Source: Sphingomonadales bacterium UBA2369 (GTDB taxonomy: Bacteria > Pseudomonadota > Alphaproteobacteria > Sphingomonadales > Sphingomonadaceae). From it: a DNA stretch of 29,241 nt. Position numbers and translations under genes: made by a program. The notes below the pieces were generated by a model. That model was not told where the DNA came from. It ran no database searches and was given only the letters and a program-made list of their open reading frames with translations. The DNA lies in assembly GCA_002344055.1 (NCBI GenBank), contig DDTH01000004.1:173-29413 (forward strand). Reading direction: 5' to 3'. Shown one piece after another: positions 17,839 to 24,287 of the stretch. Numbering within the stretch: the stretch's first letter is position 1; the number at the start of each line of letters is the position of its first letter.

Positions 17839-18714
17839 TCACCAGTAGAAGAAGACGGAGATGATGTGGACGCTCAGCGCGGCGATCAGCGCGAACGTGA
17901 TCGGCACGTGCACGTACAGCCACACTTCCAGCATGGCGCGGATGCGCATGGCGCTGCGGATGCGTTGCAGCGCCGCCGCCTTGCGATCCATCAGCTGCAC
18001 CACCGCCTGCAGCGCATCCTCCTCCGCCTCGACCGCGATGGTCAGCCGCGCCTTAAGCTGCCGCAGCGCTCTAGCGTTGCGGCACGCACGATCGCTGCCA
18101 GACAGGCGGCGGAAGATGCCGGCGCGGAACGGATCCTCGCGCAGCGATTCGCTGACGATCGCGGTGTCCTCGTGCGACAAAGGCTGCGCGGCGATCTGCA
18201 GCTGGCGATCCAGCTTCGTGATCGCATCGATCATCTGCGCCTTGGTCATCGCCGAGCGGTTGTCGCTCATTGCGTCCGGCAAGGTCGAATAGACGACGAT
18301 CCCGTAAATGCCCGACAGGATCACCAGCACCATCAGCGCATAAGCCAGCGTGTGCACGTTCCAGCCAAACTGGAAGCCGGTGTGCAGGGTGCCGATCACC
18401 AGCAGCGACAGGCCCAGATAGACGTGCGCGCTGGTCCACGCCTTGAGCGACCAGCGGCCCCGCGTCATCGCGCGTTTGCGCAGGCCCAGCACGGTCAGCC
18501 ACAGGATCAGCAGCGCCCCGATCGTGCCGAGCGTATAGCCGTACCAGCTGCCGCCATTGTGCCGCGGCGTGACGTCGATCAGCGCATAGCCGGTGATGAA
18601 TAGGATCGAGAGCAGGGTCGCGATCTTCAGCCACAGGAAATTGCGGTGGCGCAGGAACCCCTCGTGCGCGGAAGCGCGCACCCGTTCGATCTGTCTTGCC
18701 CCCCGCGTCGCCAT
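17839..18714 (-). CDS. Five-helix membrane protein, probable di-haem cytochrome b
   Basis: 291 residues with membrane helices near 26-48, 59-79, 95-113, 122-143 and 264-289, and a long soluble stretch (about 145-262) between the last two. His97 and His111 lie 14 apart in helix 3; His269 and His283 lie 14 apart in helix 5. That spacing, repeated in two helices, is the classic arrangement for two stacked b-haems with bis-His ligation, one near each membrane face. His121 is an extra candidate. I recognise no exact family; it resembles ferric-reductase or cytochrome b561-like membrane electron carriers in layout. It lies 32 bases after the FAD/Fe-S fusion gene and 7 bases before the FHA-decahaem gene, as expected if it carries electrons across the inner membrane from the first to the second. 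Confidence 0.83.
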   Translation of the reverse strand: MATRGARQIERVRASAHEGFLRHRNFLWLKIATLLSILFITGYALIDVTPRHNGGSWYGYTLGTIGALLILWLTVLGLRKRAMTRGRWSLKAWTSAHVYLGLSLLVIGTLHTGFQFGWNVHTLAYALMVLVILSGIYGIVVYSTLPDAMSDNRSAMTKAQMIDAITKLDRQLQIAAQPLSHEDTAIVSESLREDPFRAGIFRRLSGSDRACRNARALRQLKARLTIAVEAEEDALQAVVQLMDRKAAALQRIRSAMRIRAMLEVWLYVHVPITFALIAALSVHIISVFFYW

Positions 18715-18746
18715 CTAGCCGGCGCCCCCTTGAGCGAACCTTCGCA

Positions 18747-21332
18747 TCACTCGCCCAGCCTCGCAACCGTCAGGAATTCCTCGGGAGCGACGCGGATCGC
18801 CGCGCCGGTCGGGCAGGCGCGGACGCAGGCCGGGCCGCCCTTGATGCCACTGCACATATCGCACTTGATCGCCCGCTTGGGCGTCTCCGGGCTGACCCGG
18901 TCATAGACCCACTTCTTGTCCGGCTCGCCCGGCCCCGGCCCCCGCCCGAAGAACAGCCATTGCAGTAGGCCGGGCTTCTTCGGCGGCACCTTGTCCATGC
19001 GGATCACGCCATAGGGGCAGTTGCGCTGGCAATTGCCGCAGCCGATGCAGGTGTCGTCGATAAACACCTCGCCGTCCGGGCCGCGGTGGATCGCGTTGGG
19101 CGGGCAATCGGCCATGCAGTGCGGATGCTCGCAATGCCGGCACGAGGTCGGCACGTGCAGATGGGCGAAGGTCTTGCCCGCCTCGCGATTGAGCCGCGAC
19201 AGGCCGTCATGGCTGTCGGCGCAGGCCTTCTCGCAATTGTCGCAACCGACGCACAATTTCTCGTCGATCAGCAGCACGTCGGTCGCCTCGCCGATCCCGT
19301 TCTCGACCAGGAAGCTGGCGACCGAGGAATACATGTCGACGACGTTGCCGAAACTGTCCTTCTTCGCCTCGATGAAACTGTTCACCTCGCGGCGCTTGCG
19401 CATATCCTCCTCGAACCGGTCGCGCAGGCGCGGATTGGCGTCGAGCAAGGCGCGGACGCGCTCGCCATCCAGCTTGATGACTTCCGATTTTACCGCCGCG
19501 CGCACCGTCGCAGTCCGCCGCCCGCCGTCGAGCAACGCCATCTCGCCCACATAAGAGCCGGCCGGCAGGTAGGAAAGGAAGACCGGCTTGCCGCCGATAT
19601 TGCGCTCCACCACCATCGATCCGGTGCGGATGACGAAGATGTCATAGCCTTCTTCGCGCTCGTTGATGATCGCCTCGCCGGCGCGGACCTGCATGATTTC
19701 GTGATTATCGACCACATCGGCCACGTCCGCGGCGCTGAGGCCGGAGCCGAACATCTGCAGCAATTGCCGCTCGACCGAGATGCGGGTGACGGCGCGCTTC
19801 GCTTCCGGCACCGCCGCCATCAGGCGCAGCGCCGCGAGCCGCGACACTTCGACCAGGATCGCATCCTCGCCCGACCGGATCGTCGCGCCGCGCGGGCGGC
19901 CGGAGACCAGACCGACCTCGCCGAAAATGGAACCCTGCCCGATCGGCACGGTGATGCTCGCATCCTTCGGATTCACCTCGACCAGCACATGGCCGGTGGC
20001 GATCGCGAACAAGGACGATCCTGGCTCGTTGCGCTCGAACACCGTCGATCCCGCCGGATAGAAACGCACCACGCTGTCCAGCATGAACTCGCGCATCTGC
20101 AGCGGCGACAAGCCATTGAGAATGCTGACATTGCTGCGCAGCAATTCCAACCATTCGTCGACACTCTTGCGGCCCGGAAGATCCTTGAATTTCGCTTCCA
20201 GGATCGGTTCGTCGGCGGGCTTCAGGCTCGTATTGCCGTTGATGAACTCGACGACGTCATAGCCCTGATTCATGCAATGCTTGATCAGCGGATAGCCCGC
20301 CAGCGCGCCGACCACGAAGATGCCGGGCACAGTGCTCTCGAATTGCGGCGACAGCTTCGGATAGGCCTCGCGATCCGCACTGGTGAATTCGATGCCCGTG
20401 CCCGGCACGATCGATTTCACCATCTTGCCGGGATTGCGCTTGTCCTCTTTCTCCTCGAACGACGCGCAGCAACCCTCCACGAAGGCGCGCGGCGCGGCCG
20501 AACCCATGCGGGCGATGATCCGGTCGCACCGGATGCGCTGCGGCCCGTCGCGCGTATCGACGGTCAGCCATTCCGGCTCGACCAGCGACGGCGAAGTCTC
20601 CGTCATCACGTTGATGCGGCCCGCGTCGCGCGCCTCCATCAGCAATTTGACGTTGGCGCCCTTGGAACGCGCGAAGTCGGCGCCGCGATTGAGGATGGTG
20701 ACGACATTGCCCTGCTCCGGATCCGCCGCCAGCCCGAGCGCATTCTCGATGCCCGCGTCGCCGGAGCCGACCACGGTGATATGCTCGTCCACATATTCGC
20801 CGGGATCGTCGAGCTGATACTGGATATGCGGCAGATCGGCGCCCGGCACCCGCATCCGGTTCGGGTTGCCCTGCGTGCCGATCGCCAGGATGATATTTTC
20901 GGCGACGATCTCCTGCACATCGCCGGCCTTGTCGGGCGCGGCATTGGCGGCGTGCGGTGAACCGGCAGTGGGCGGCTTTTCCCAGGGGTTCGTGCCGCCT
21001 TTCACCTTCAGCTTGAACGCGCCCTGCTGCCCCGTAATCGCCTGCACGTCGGCATTGACCAGCGCATTGACCTTCTGCGCATCGGTCTGCTCGTCCCACA
21101 CACCGAGCACGGTCTCGCGCTTGCCGGCCTCGAAATCGCAATCCGAACGAAGCACGAGCTGCGATGGCGTCGCCATCACGTGCTTGCCCTTCTGATATTT
21201 GTAGATCGTGTCGGAGAGGTGGTCGGTCTTTTCCAGCAGGACGTGATCCAGGCCCAGTTGCGCCGCGCGCGCGGCGGCACTGAGCCCGGCTGGGCCCGAT
21301 CCGACGATCGCGATCTTGTAGACCTTCGTCAC
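18747..21332 (-). CDS. NAD(P)H:FAD oxidoreductase - two cNMP-binding domains - four-cluster ferredoxin fusion
   Basis: 861 residues, cytoplasmic. Residues 1-370 are a two-Rossmann flavoprotein: GSGPAG (11-16) for FAD, GSGDAG (189-194) for NAD(P)H, and IFVVGALAG (338-346). The thioredoxin reductase CxxC is absent, so disulfide reduction is unlikely. Residues about 400-515 and 530-640 are two cyclic-nucleotide-binding domains, each with an intact phosphate cassette: GEVGL...RGAT (471-484) and GEMAL...RTAT (596-609). Residues about 685-850 are a DmsB/HybA-like ferredoxin with 16 cysteines in four [4Fe-4S] sets: 694/697/700/704, 731/734/739/743, 762/765/768/772, 824/827/836/840. It should pass electrons between NAD(P)H and the membrane haems of the next gene, perhaps gated by a nucleotide. 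The start is GTG at 21332 with AAGGGGA upstream. First gene of the minus-strand operon. Which domain binds which nucleotide is unknown. Confidence 0.93.
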   Translation of the reverse strand: MTKVYKIAIVGSGPAGLSAAARAAQLGLDHVLLEKTDHLSDTIYKYQKGKHVMATPSQLVLRSDCDFEAGKRETVLGVWDEQTDAQKVNALVNADVQAITGQQGAFKLKVKGGTNPWEKPPTAGSPHAANAAPDKAGDVQEIVAENIILAIGTQGNPNRMRVPGADLPHIQYQLDDPGEYVDEHITVVGSGDAGIENALGLAADPEQGNVVTILNRGADFARSKGANVKLLMEARDAGRINVMTETSPSLVEPEWLTVDTRDGPQRIRCDRIIARMGSAAPRAFVEGCCASFEEKEDKRNPGKMVKSIVPGTGIEFTSADREAYPKLSPQFESTVPGIFVVGALAGYPLIKHCMNQGYDVVEFINGNTSLKPADEPILEAKFKDLPGRKSVDEWLELLRSNVSILNGLSPLQMREFMLDSVVRFYPAGSTVFERNEPGSSLFAIATGHVLVEVNPKDASITVPIGQGSIFGEVGLVSGRPRGATIRSGEDAILVEVSRLAALRLMAAVPEAKRAVTRISVERQLLQMFGSGLSAADVADVVDNHEIMQVRAGEAIINEREEGYDIFVIRTGSMVVERNIGGKPVFLSYLPAGSYVGEMALLDGGRRTATVRAAVKSEVIKLDGERVRALLDANPRLRDRFEEDMRKRREVNSFIEAKKDSFGNVVDMYSSVASFLVENGIGEATDVLLIDEKLCVGCDNCEKACADSHDGLSRLNREAGKTFAHLHVPTSCRHCEHPHCMADCPPNAIHRGPDGEVFIDDTCIGCGNCQRNCPYGVIRMDKVPPKKPGLLQWLFFGRGPGPGEPDKKWVYDRVSPETPKRAIKCDMCSGIKGGPACVRACPTGAAIRVAPEEFLTVARLGE

Positions 21333-21443
21333 GCGTCCCCTTCCCCCGTTGAAGGACTGCGGCCAATTCCGGACACTCTAACCAGCAAATCCTGCCTCCG
21401 CCAGACTTGACGTGGCGCCTTTCGGCGGGAAAAACTGGCGGAA

Positions 21444-22376
21444 ATGGCCGAAAAATCGACCACATCGCGCCGCATCCCGCCGGCCACCATCGTCCTCGCC
21501 CTCGCCGCTCTGCTGGCGGTGGGGGCGATCATCTTCTCACTGACTCGTGGGGGCGAGACGGCTGCGACGAATACGGCCGCGCCCGCGACCGGACCTGCAG
21601 CGGGCCCCGATCCGGCCGCTGCGATCGCCGCGATGCAGGCGTCACTCAGGCAGGATCCCGACGATCATCGCACCTGGCGCATGCTGGGCCTGACCCTGCA
21701 GCGCATGGGCCGCTTCGACGAAGCCCGCGATTCCTATCAACGGGCAATGCAGCTGCAGCCGAACGATCCCGATTATATTTCCGGCTATGCGGAGATGATC
21801 CTCGTGATCGGCGGCGAGAATGCCGACCGCGAAGCGGAGGCGCTGTTTCGCCGCGCGCTGGAATTCCGCAGCGACCACCCCGCGCCGCGTTATTATCTCG
21901 CCGTTCTGAAGGACACGCGCGGCCAGCATCGCGAAGCGCTCGACGAGTTGATCGCGCTGGTGAATGACGCACCTGCGGGCAGCAGCTGGGAAGCGCAGGT
22001 CCGGGACGCCGTCGAGAAGATCGCTCGCACCAACAATATCGATATTGCCGGCCGCCTCCCCGCCCCGCGCCAGTCGGTCGCCACTGCCGGCATTCCGGGG
22101 CCGACCCAGCAGCAACTGGACGCCGCCCGGAGCCTGCCGCCCTCCGAACAGGAGGATATGGCCAAGGGCATGGTCGATCGCCTCGCCGCGCGTCTGGCCC
22201 AGAATCCCCGCGACGAACGTGGCTGGATCATGCTGATGCGCTCGCGCATGGTGCGCGGCGAAACGCAGGGTGCGGCCGAAGCGCTCCGCTCCGGCCTCGC
22301 CGCTTTCGGCGACGATACGGCCGTTCAGCAGCGCCTGCGCGCGGCCGCGGGAGAGCTTGGCGTCCCGCAAGCCTGA
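21444..22376 (+). CDS. ccmI: CcmI/CycH-like TPR protein for cytochrome c maturation
   Basis: 310 residues: one N-terminal membrane helix (about 12-33, PATIVLALAALLAVGAIIFSL), an Ala/Pro-rich linker, and a periplasmic TPR region (about 65-165) with DPDDHRTWRMLGLTLQRMGR and a following repeat YQRAMQLQPNDPDYIS. The C-terminal part, with MAKGMVDRLAARLAQNPRDERGW, is characteristic of the CycH/CcmI C-terminal region that presents apocytochrome c to the haem ligation complex. It lacks the two-helix N-terminal module of longer CcmI proteins, so it may be the CcmI-2/NrfG-like half. No other ccm genes are in the window. It is divergent from the 861-residue fusion gene, only 111 bases away, and next to genes needing 25 covalently bound haems, which supports a dedicated role. 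The symbol is given with moderate confidence. Confidence 0.8.
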   Translation: MAEKSTTSRRIPPATIVLALAALLAVGAIIFSLTRGGETAATNTAAPATGPAAGPDPAAAIAAMQASLRQDPDDHRTWRMLGLTLQRMGRFDEARDSYQRAMQLQPNDPDYISGYAEMILVIGGENADREAEALFRRALEFRSDHPAPRYYLAVLKDTRGQHREALDELIALVNDAPAGSSWEAQVRDAVEKIARTNNIDIAGRLPAPRQSVATAGIPGPTQQQLDAARSLPPSEQEDMAKGMVDRLAARLAQNPRDERGWIMLMRSRMVRGETQGAAEALRSGLAAFGDDTAVQQRLRAAAGELGVPQA

Positions 22377-22388
22377 GGGCCGCTCGGC

Positions 22389-22416
22389 TTGACGCCCGCG
22401 CGGCCCCGTCTATATG
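22389..22416 (+). promoter_or_regulatory. Promoter of tRNA-Glu
   Basis: TTGACG (22389-22394), 16-base spacer, TATATG (22411-22416); equivalently CTTGAC and CTATAT, a common form of housekeeping promoter in alphaproteobacteria. The expected start near 22423 is about 14 bases before the mature tRNA 5' end. This is the best sigma-70-type promoter I see in the window. Confidence 0.7.
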
Positions 22417-22436
22417 CCGCCCTCGCGCGTAATCGC

Positions 22437-22511
22437 GGCCCCTTCGTCTAGCGGTCAGGACGTCGCCCTCTCACGGCGAAAACACGAGTTCGATTCTCGT
22501 AGGGGTCACCA
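22437..22511 (+). tRNA. tRNA-Glu (anticodon CTC)
   Basis: A full cloverleaf can be drawn. Acceptor stem GGCCCCT (22437-22443) pairs with AGGGGTC (22501-22507), with one G-T pair. The D arm has GTCTAGCGGTCAGGAC. Anticodon stem TCGCC/GGCGA encloses the loop CTCTCAC, giving anticodon CTC, which reads GAG. The T arm is ACGAG-TTCGATT-CTCGT. The discriminator is A (22508) and CCA is encoded (22509-22511). The last six bases overlap the stop-codon end of the convergent hydrolase gene. Confidence 0.96.
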
Positions 22512-23264
22512 AATCTGACGGGACTGTCCCAGAGTCTCTGCCACCGCCCGCAGCACAGAAGCCCGCATCTGCACCCAAAGGTGGCCGCTCTTCACCTCGA
22601 TCGACCGGCAATTGTCCGTGCGGCAGATCGCGCCGCTCACCAGGCCGTCGCTCGCGCTCCAGATCGCTGTGGTTGGCACCGGCGGCTCGGCCGCCAGCAC
22701 GGCAGTGTCGGCTCTCACCTTCGGATCGTCGATCCGTTCGCCCGTCAGCCATTCGAAGACCCGCCAGACATTTGTCGCGCGCGGATCCCCGGCGAAGGGC
22801 GAGCTGATCGTGATTACCTCCGCGACTTCGTCCGGCCAGCGATGCGCCATCAGCCGCGCCATCATCCCCCCCAGGCTGATCCCGATCAGGGTGACCTTGC
22901 GCCCGGTCTCGACGTGAACGCGGTGCACCAGCGCGTCGAGCTTCGCGCCATCCGCTCCGGTCGATTTCGCGCCGAGATTGTGTCCCAGCCCCCAGCCGCG
23001 CGCGTCATAGCCGAGCTTCCGCAAATAGCGTCGCAGCGTCAGATTCGCCCAGTCCGGATTTACCAGCCCGGGCAGGATGATCACCGGCCGCCCGTCCCCG
23101 CGCGGCGCGCTCCGGAGTCCGCGGCTTTTCACGACCAGCTCCACCGCGCCGAAAATCGCGCGCGGCATCTCGGCGGCCATCAGCCATTTGGAGGGCGGTT
23201 TCGGCGTCACAGCCTTACCAACCCCGCCGGCGCGTCGGAGTTCAGCTTTTGTCGCCGCCGTCAC
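22506..23264 (-). CDS. Alpha/beta hydrolase (lipase/esterase-like)
   Basis: 252 residues with the alpha/beta-hydrolase layout: oxyanion-region strand VIILPGLVNP (61-70), nucleophile elbow G128-I-S130-L-G132, candidate acid Asp206 in SASDGLVS, and His228 in SGHLW, so the triad looks complete. There is no signal peptide. Natural substrate unknown; the PGLVNPDW start and GISLGGMMA elbow fit PGAP1/lipase-like or general esterase members. The start is GTG at 23264, overlapping the upstream thioesterase gene by 23 bases, so the two are probably cotranscribed; a later start cannot be excluded. The stop codon TGA (22508-22506) lies inside the 3' end of the tRNA-Glu gene on the other strand. Confidence 0.85.
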   Translation of the reverse strand: MTAATKAELRRAGGVGKAVTPKPPSKWLMAAEMPRAIFGAVELVVKSRGLRSAPRGDGRPVIILPGLVNPDWANLTLRRYLRKLGYDARGWGLGHNLGAKSTGADGAKLDALVHRVHVETGRKVTLIGISLGGMMARLMAHRWPDEVAEVITISSPFAGDPRATNVWRVFEWLTGERIDDPKVRADTAVLAAEPPVPTTAIWSASDGLVSGAICRTDNCRSIEVKSGHLWVQMRASVLRAVAETLGQSRQIW

Positions 23265-23658
23265 TGACGAAGCGATCCACGATCGCGCGTTCCAGCCTCG
23301 CCGGGCGCTTGCTCACCGCGTCGAGGCAGCACCAGCTGCTCTTCACTTCGGCGAGCACCTCTTCGCCGCGGCGGACGATGGTGTGGAAGAAAGCGCGCGC
23401 GCCCTGCATCCCTTCGGCGATCACATCGGCGACCACCACGTCCTTCAGGAAAGCCGGGCGACGGTAGGAAATCTCGTGCTTCAGCGCGACCCAGAGGTGC
23501 CCTGCCACGGCCTCGGCCGGCGCGGTCTTGCGCCAATAGGCGATCACCGATTCCTGCACCCAGTTCAGATAGACGGCATTGTTCACATGCCCCATGAAGT
23601 CGATGTCGGCTTCCTGGATCGCGAGGGGGTGCTGGAACATGGTCGGAAGGTCACTCAT
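23242..23658 (-). CDS. Acyl-CoA thioesterase (4HBT hotdog family)
   Basis: 138 residues, typical for single hotdog-fold thioesterases. The signature is ADIDFMGHVNNAVYLNWVQE, with the catalytic-region Asp and the GHVNN turn, followed by HEISYRRPAFLKDVVVAD. Such enzymes hydrolyse acyl-CoA thioesters in the cytoplasm, as dimers or tetramers. The open frame continues upstream to 24030, but the extra part reads as antisense of the DUF4274 gene and is not protein-like, so I place the start at the ATG at 23658; no strong ribosome-binding site precedes it. The gene overlaps the alpha/beta-hydrolase gene downstream by 23 bases. Confidence 0.87.
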   Translation of the reverse strand: MSDLPTMFQHPLAIQEADIDFMGHVNNAVYLNWVQESVIAYWRKTAPAEAVAGHLWVALKHEISYRRPAFLKDVVVADVIAEGMQGARAFFHTIVRRGEEVLAEVKSSWCCLDAVSKRPARLERAIVDRFVSDGGDKS

Positions 23659-23660
23659 AC

Positions 23661-23674
23661 TGACACAATTGTCA
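23661..23674. promoter_or_regulatory. Inverted repeat just upstream of the thioesterase start
   Basis: TGACA (23661-23665), four-base spacer, TGTCA (23670-23674), ending two bases before the start codon at 23658-23656. It could be an operator for the thioesterase/hydrolase pair, or for the divergent DUF4274 gene. The local sequence is unusually AT-rich for the window. A five-base half-site is short, so chance is a real alternative. Confidence 0.25.
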
Positions 23675-23769
23675 ATAAGATCTGTTGCCGATTCAGCTTG
23701 TTTGTACCGTCCCGCGCGGAGCAGCATGATCGCACCGAGACGAATCGCCGCACCTGACGGGAGGAAACG

Positions 23770-24276
23770 ATGACGGCCGAATTCCCGTTCGCCGCACTCG
23801 ATGACGAGGAGGGTGAGGTCGAGGGGCCATTCTATCGCTGGCTCTCCACCGAAGCTGGACCAGATGATTGGCATCGCTTCGCGCTCGGCGCGAACTGGGA
23901 CATGCACGAACCCGAAATCTTCGAATGGATTGTTAAGCAGCCGGATTGCGACAAGGCCACGGCGCTCACCTTGTTCTGGAAAGCGCAACCGGAATATTTG
24001 GCCGAGTTTCCGGATGCTGATGTCGAGCATCGATCCCTTATTGCCATGATACGATACCGCTGGGCGGAGGGAGTATTCGAGCGCGCCGAACTCGCCTTTG
24101 ACGCCGATAGAGACGCATGGCCGCTCAGTTTGGACACTCTTCGCGCGGACGTCGGGTCGCGGATCGATCAGGCGCTTCCACCAGCGATGCGTCAGGCCCT
24201 CCCAGGTCGCAGGCTCGACTTAAGTCAGGATATCGAAGGCATACCCTCCCGCTTCTGGCCCGAAGAATTGCGATAG
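23770..24276 (+). CDS. DUF4274 domain-containing protein
   Basis: 168 residues, cytoplasmic, acidic. The central stretch DWHRFALGANWDMHEPEIFEWI followed by CDKATALTLFWKAQPEYL matches what I know of DUF4274, a domain found in many proteobacterial proteins, often scattered near polymorphic toxin or immunity genes, with no established function. The start is clear: GGGAGGAAACG precedes the ATG at 23770. It is divergent from the thioesterase gene and its stop is 11 bases from the convergent radA stop. No toxin-like partner is visible beside it. Confidence 0.78.
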   Translation: MTAEFPFAALDDEEGEVEGPFYRWLSTEAGPDDWHRFALGANWDMHEPEIFEWIVKQPDCDKATALTLFWKAQPEYLAEFPDADVEHRSLIAMIRYRWAEGVFERAELAFDADRDAWPLSLDTLRADVGSRIDQALPPAMRQALPGRRLDLSQDIEGIPSRFWPEELR

Positions 24277-24287
24277 GAGTGCCGGAA

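Noticed and set aside
18714..18747. A DMSO reductase/formate dehydrogenase-type (DmsABC-like) enzyme suggested by the four-cluster ferredoxin
   Set aside because: No molybdopterin-binding catalytic subunit or DmsC-like anchor is present; the Fe-S module is fused to a flavoprotein instead.
18747..21332. Thioredoxin reductase function for the FAD domain
   Set aside because: No CxxC redox motif is present in the NAD(P)H domain, and no thioredoxin-like partner lies nearby. The fused ferredoxin and the cytochrome neighbours fit electron transfer better.
22520..22532. GGGACTGTCCC repeat after tRNA-Glu as an intrinsic terminator
   Set aside because: The stem would be only four or five pairs with a loop of one to three bases and no T-run, and it lies in hydrolase coding sequence.
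23659..24030. N-terminal extension of the thioesterase frame up to 24030
   Set aside because: The extension is antisense to the DUF4274 gene, has no hotdog-domain character and no ribosome-binding site; the ATG at 23658 gives a protein of normal family length.
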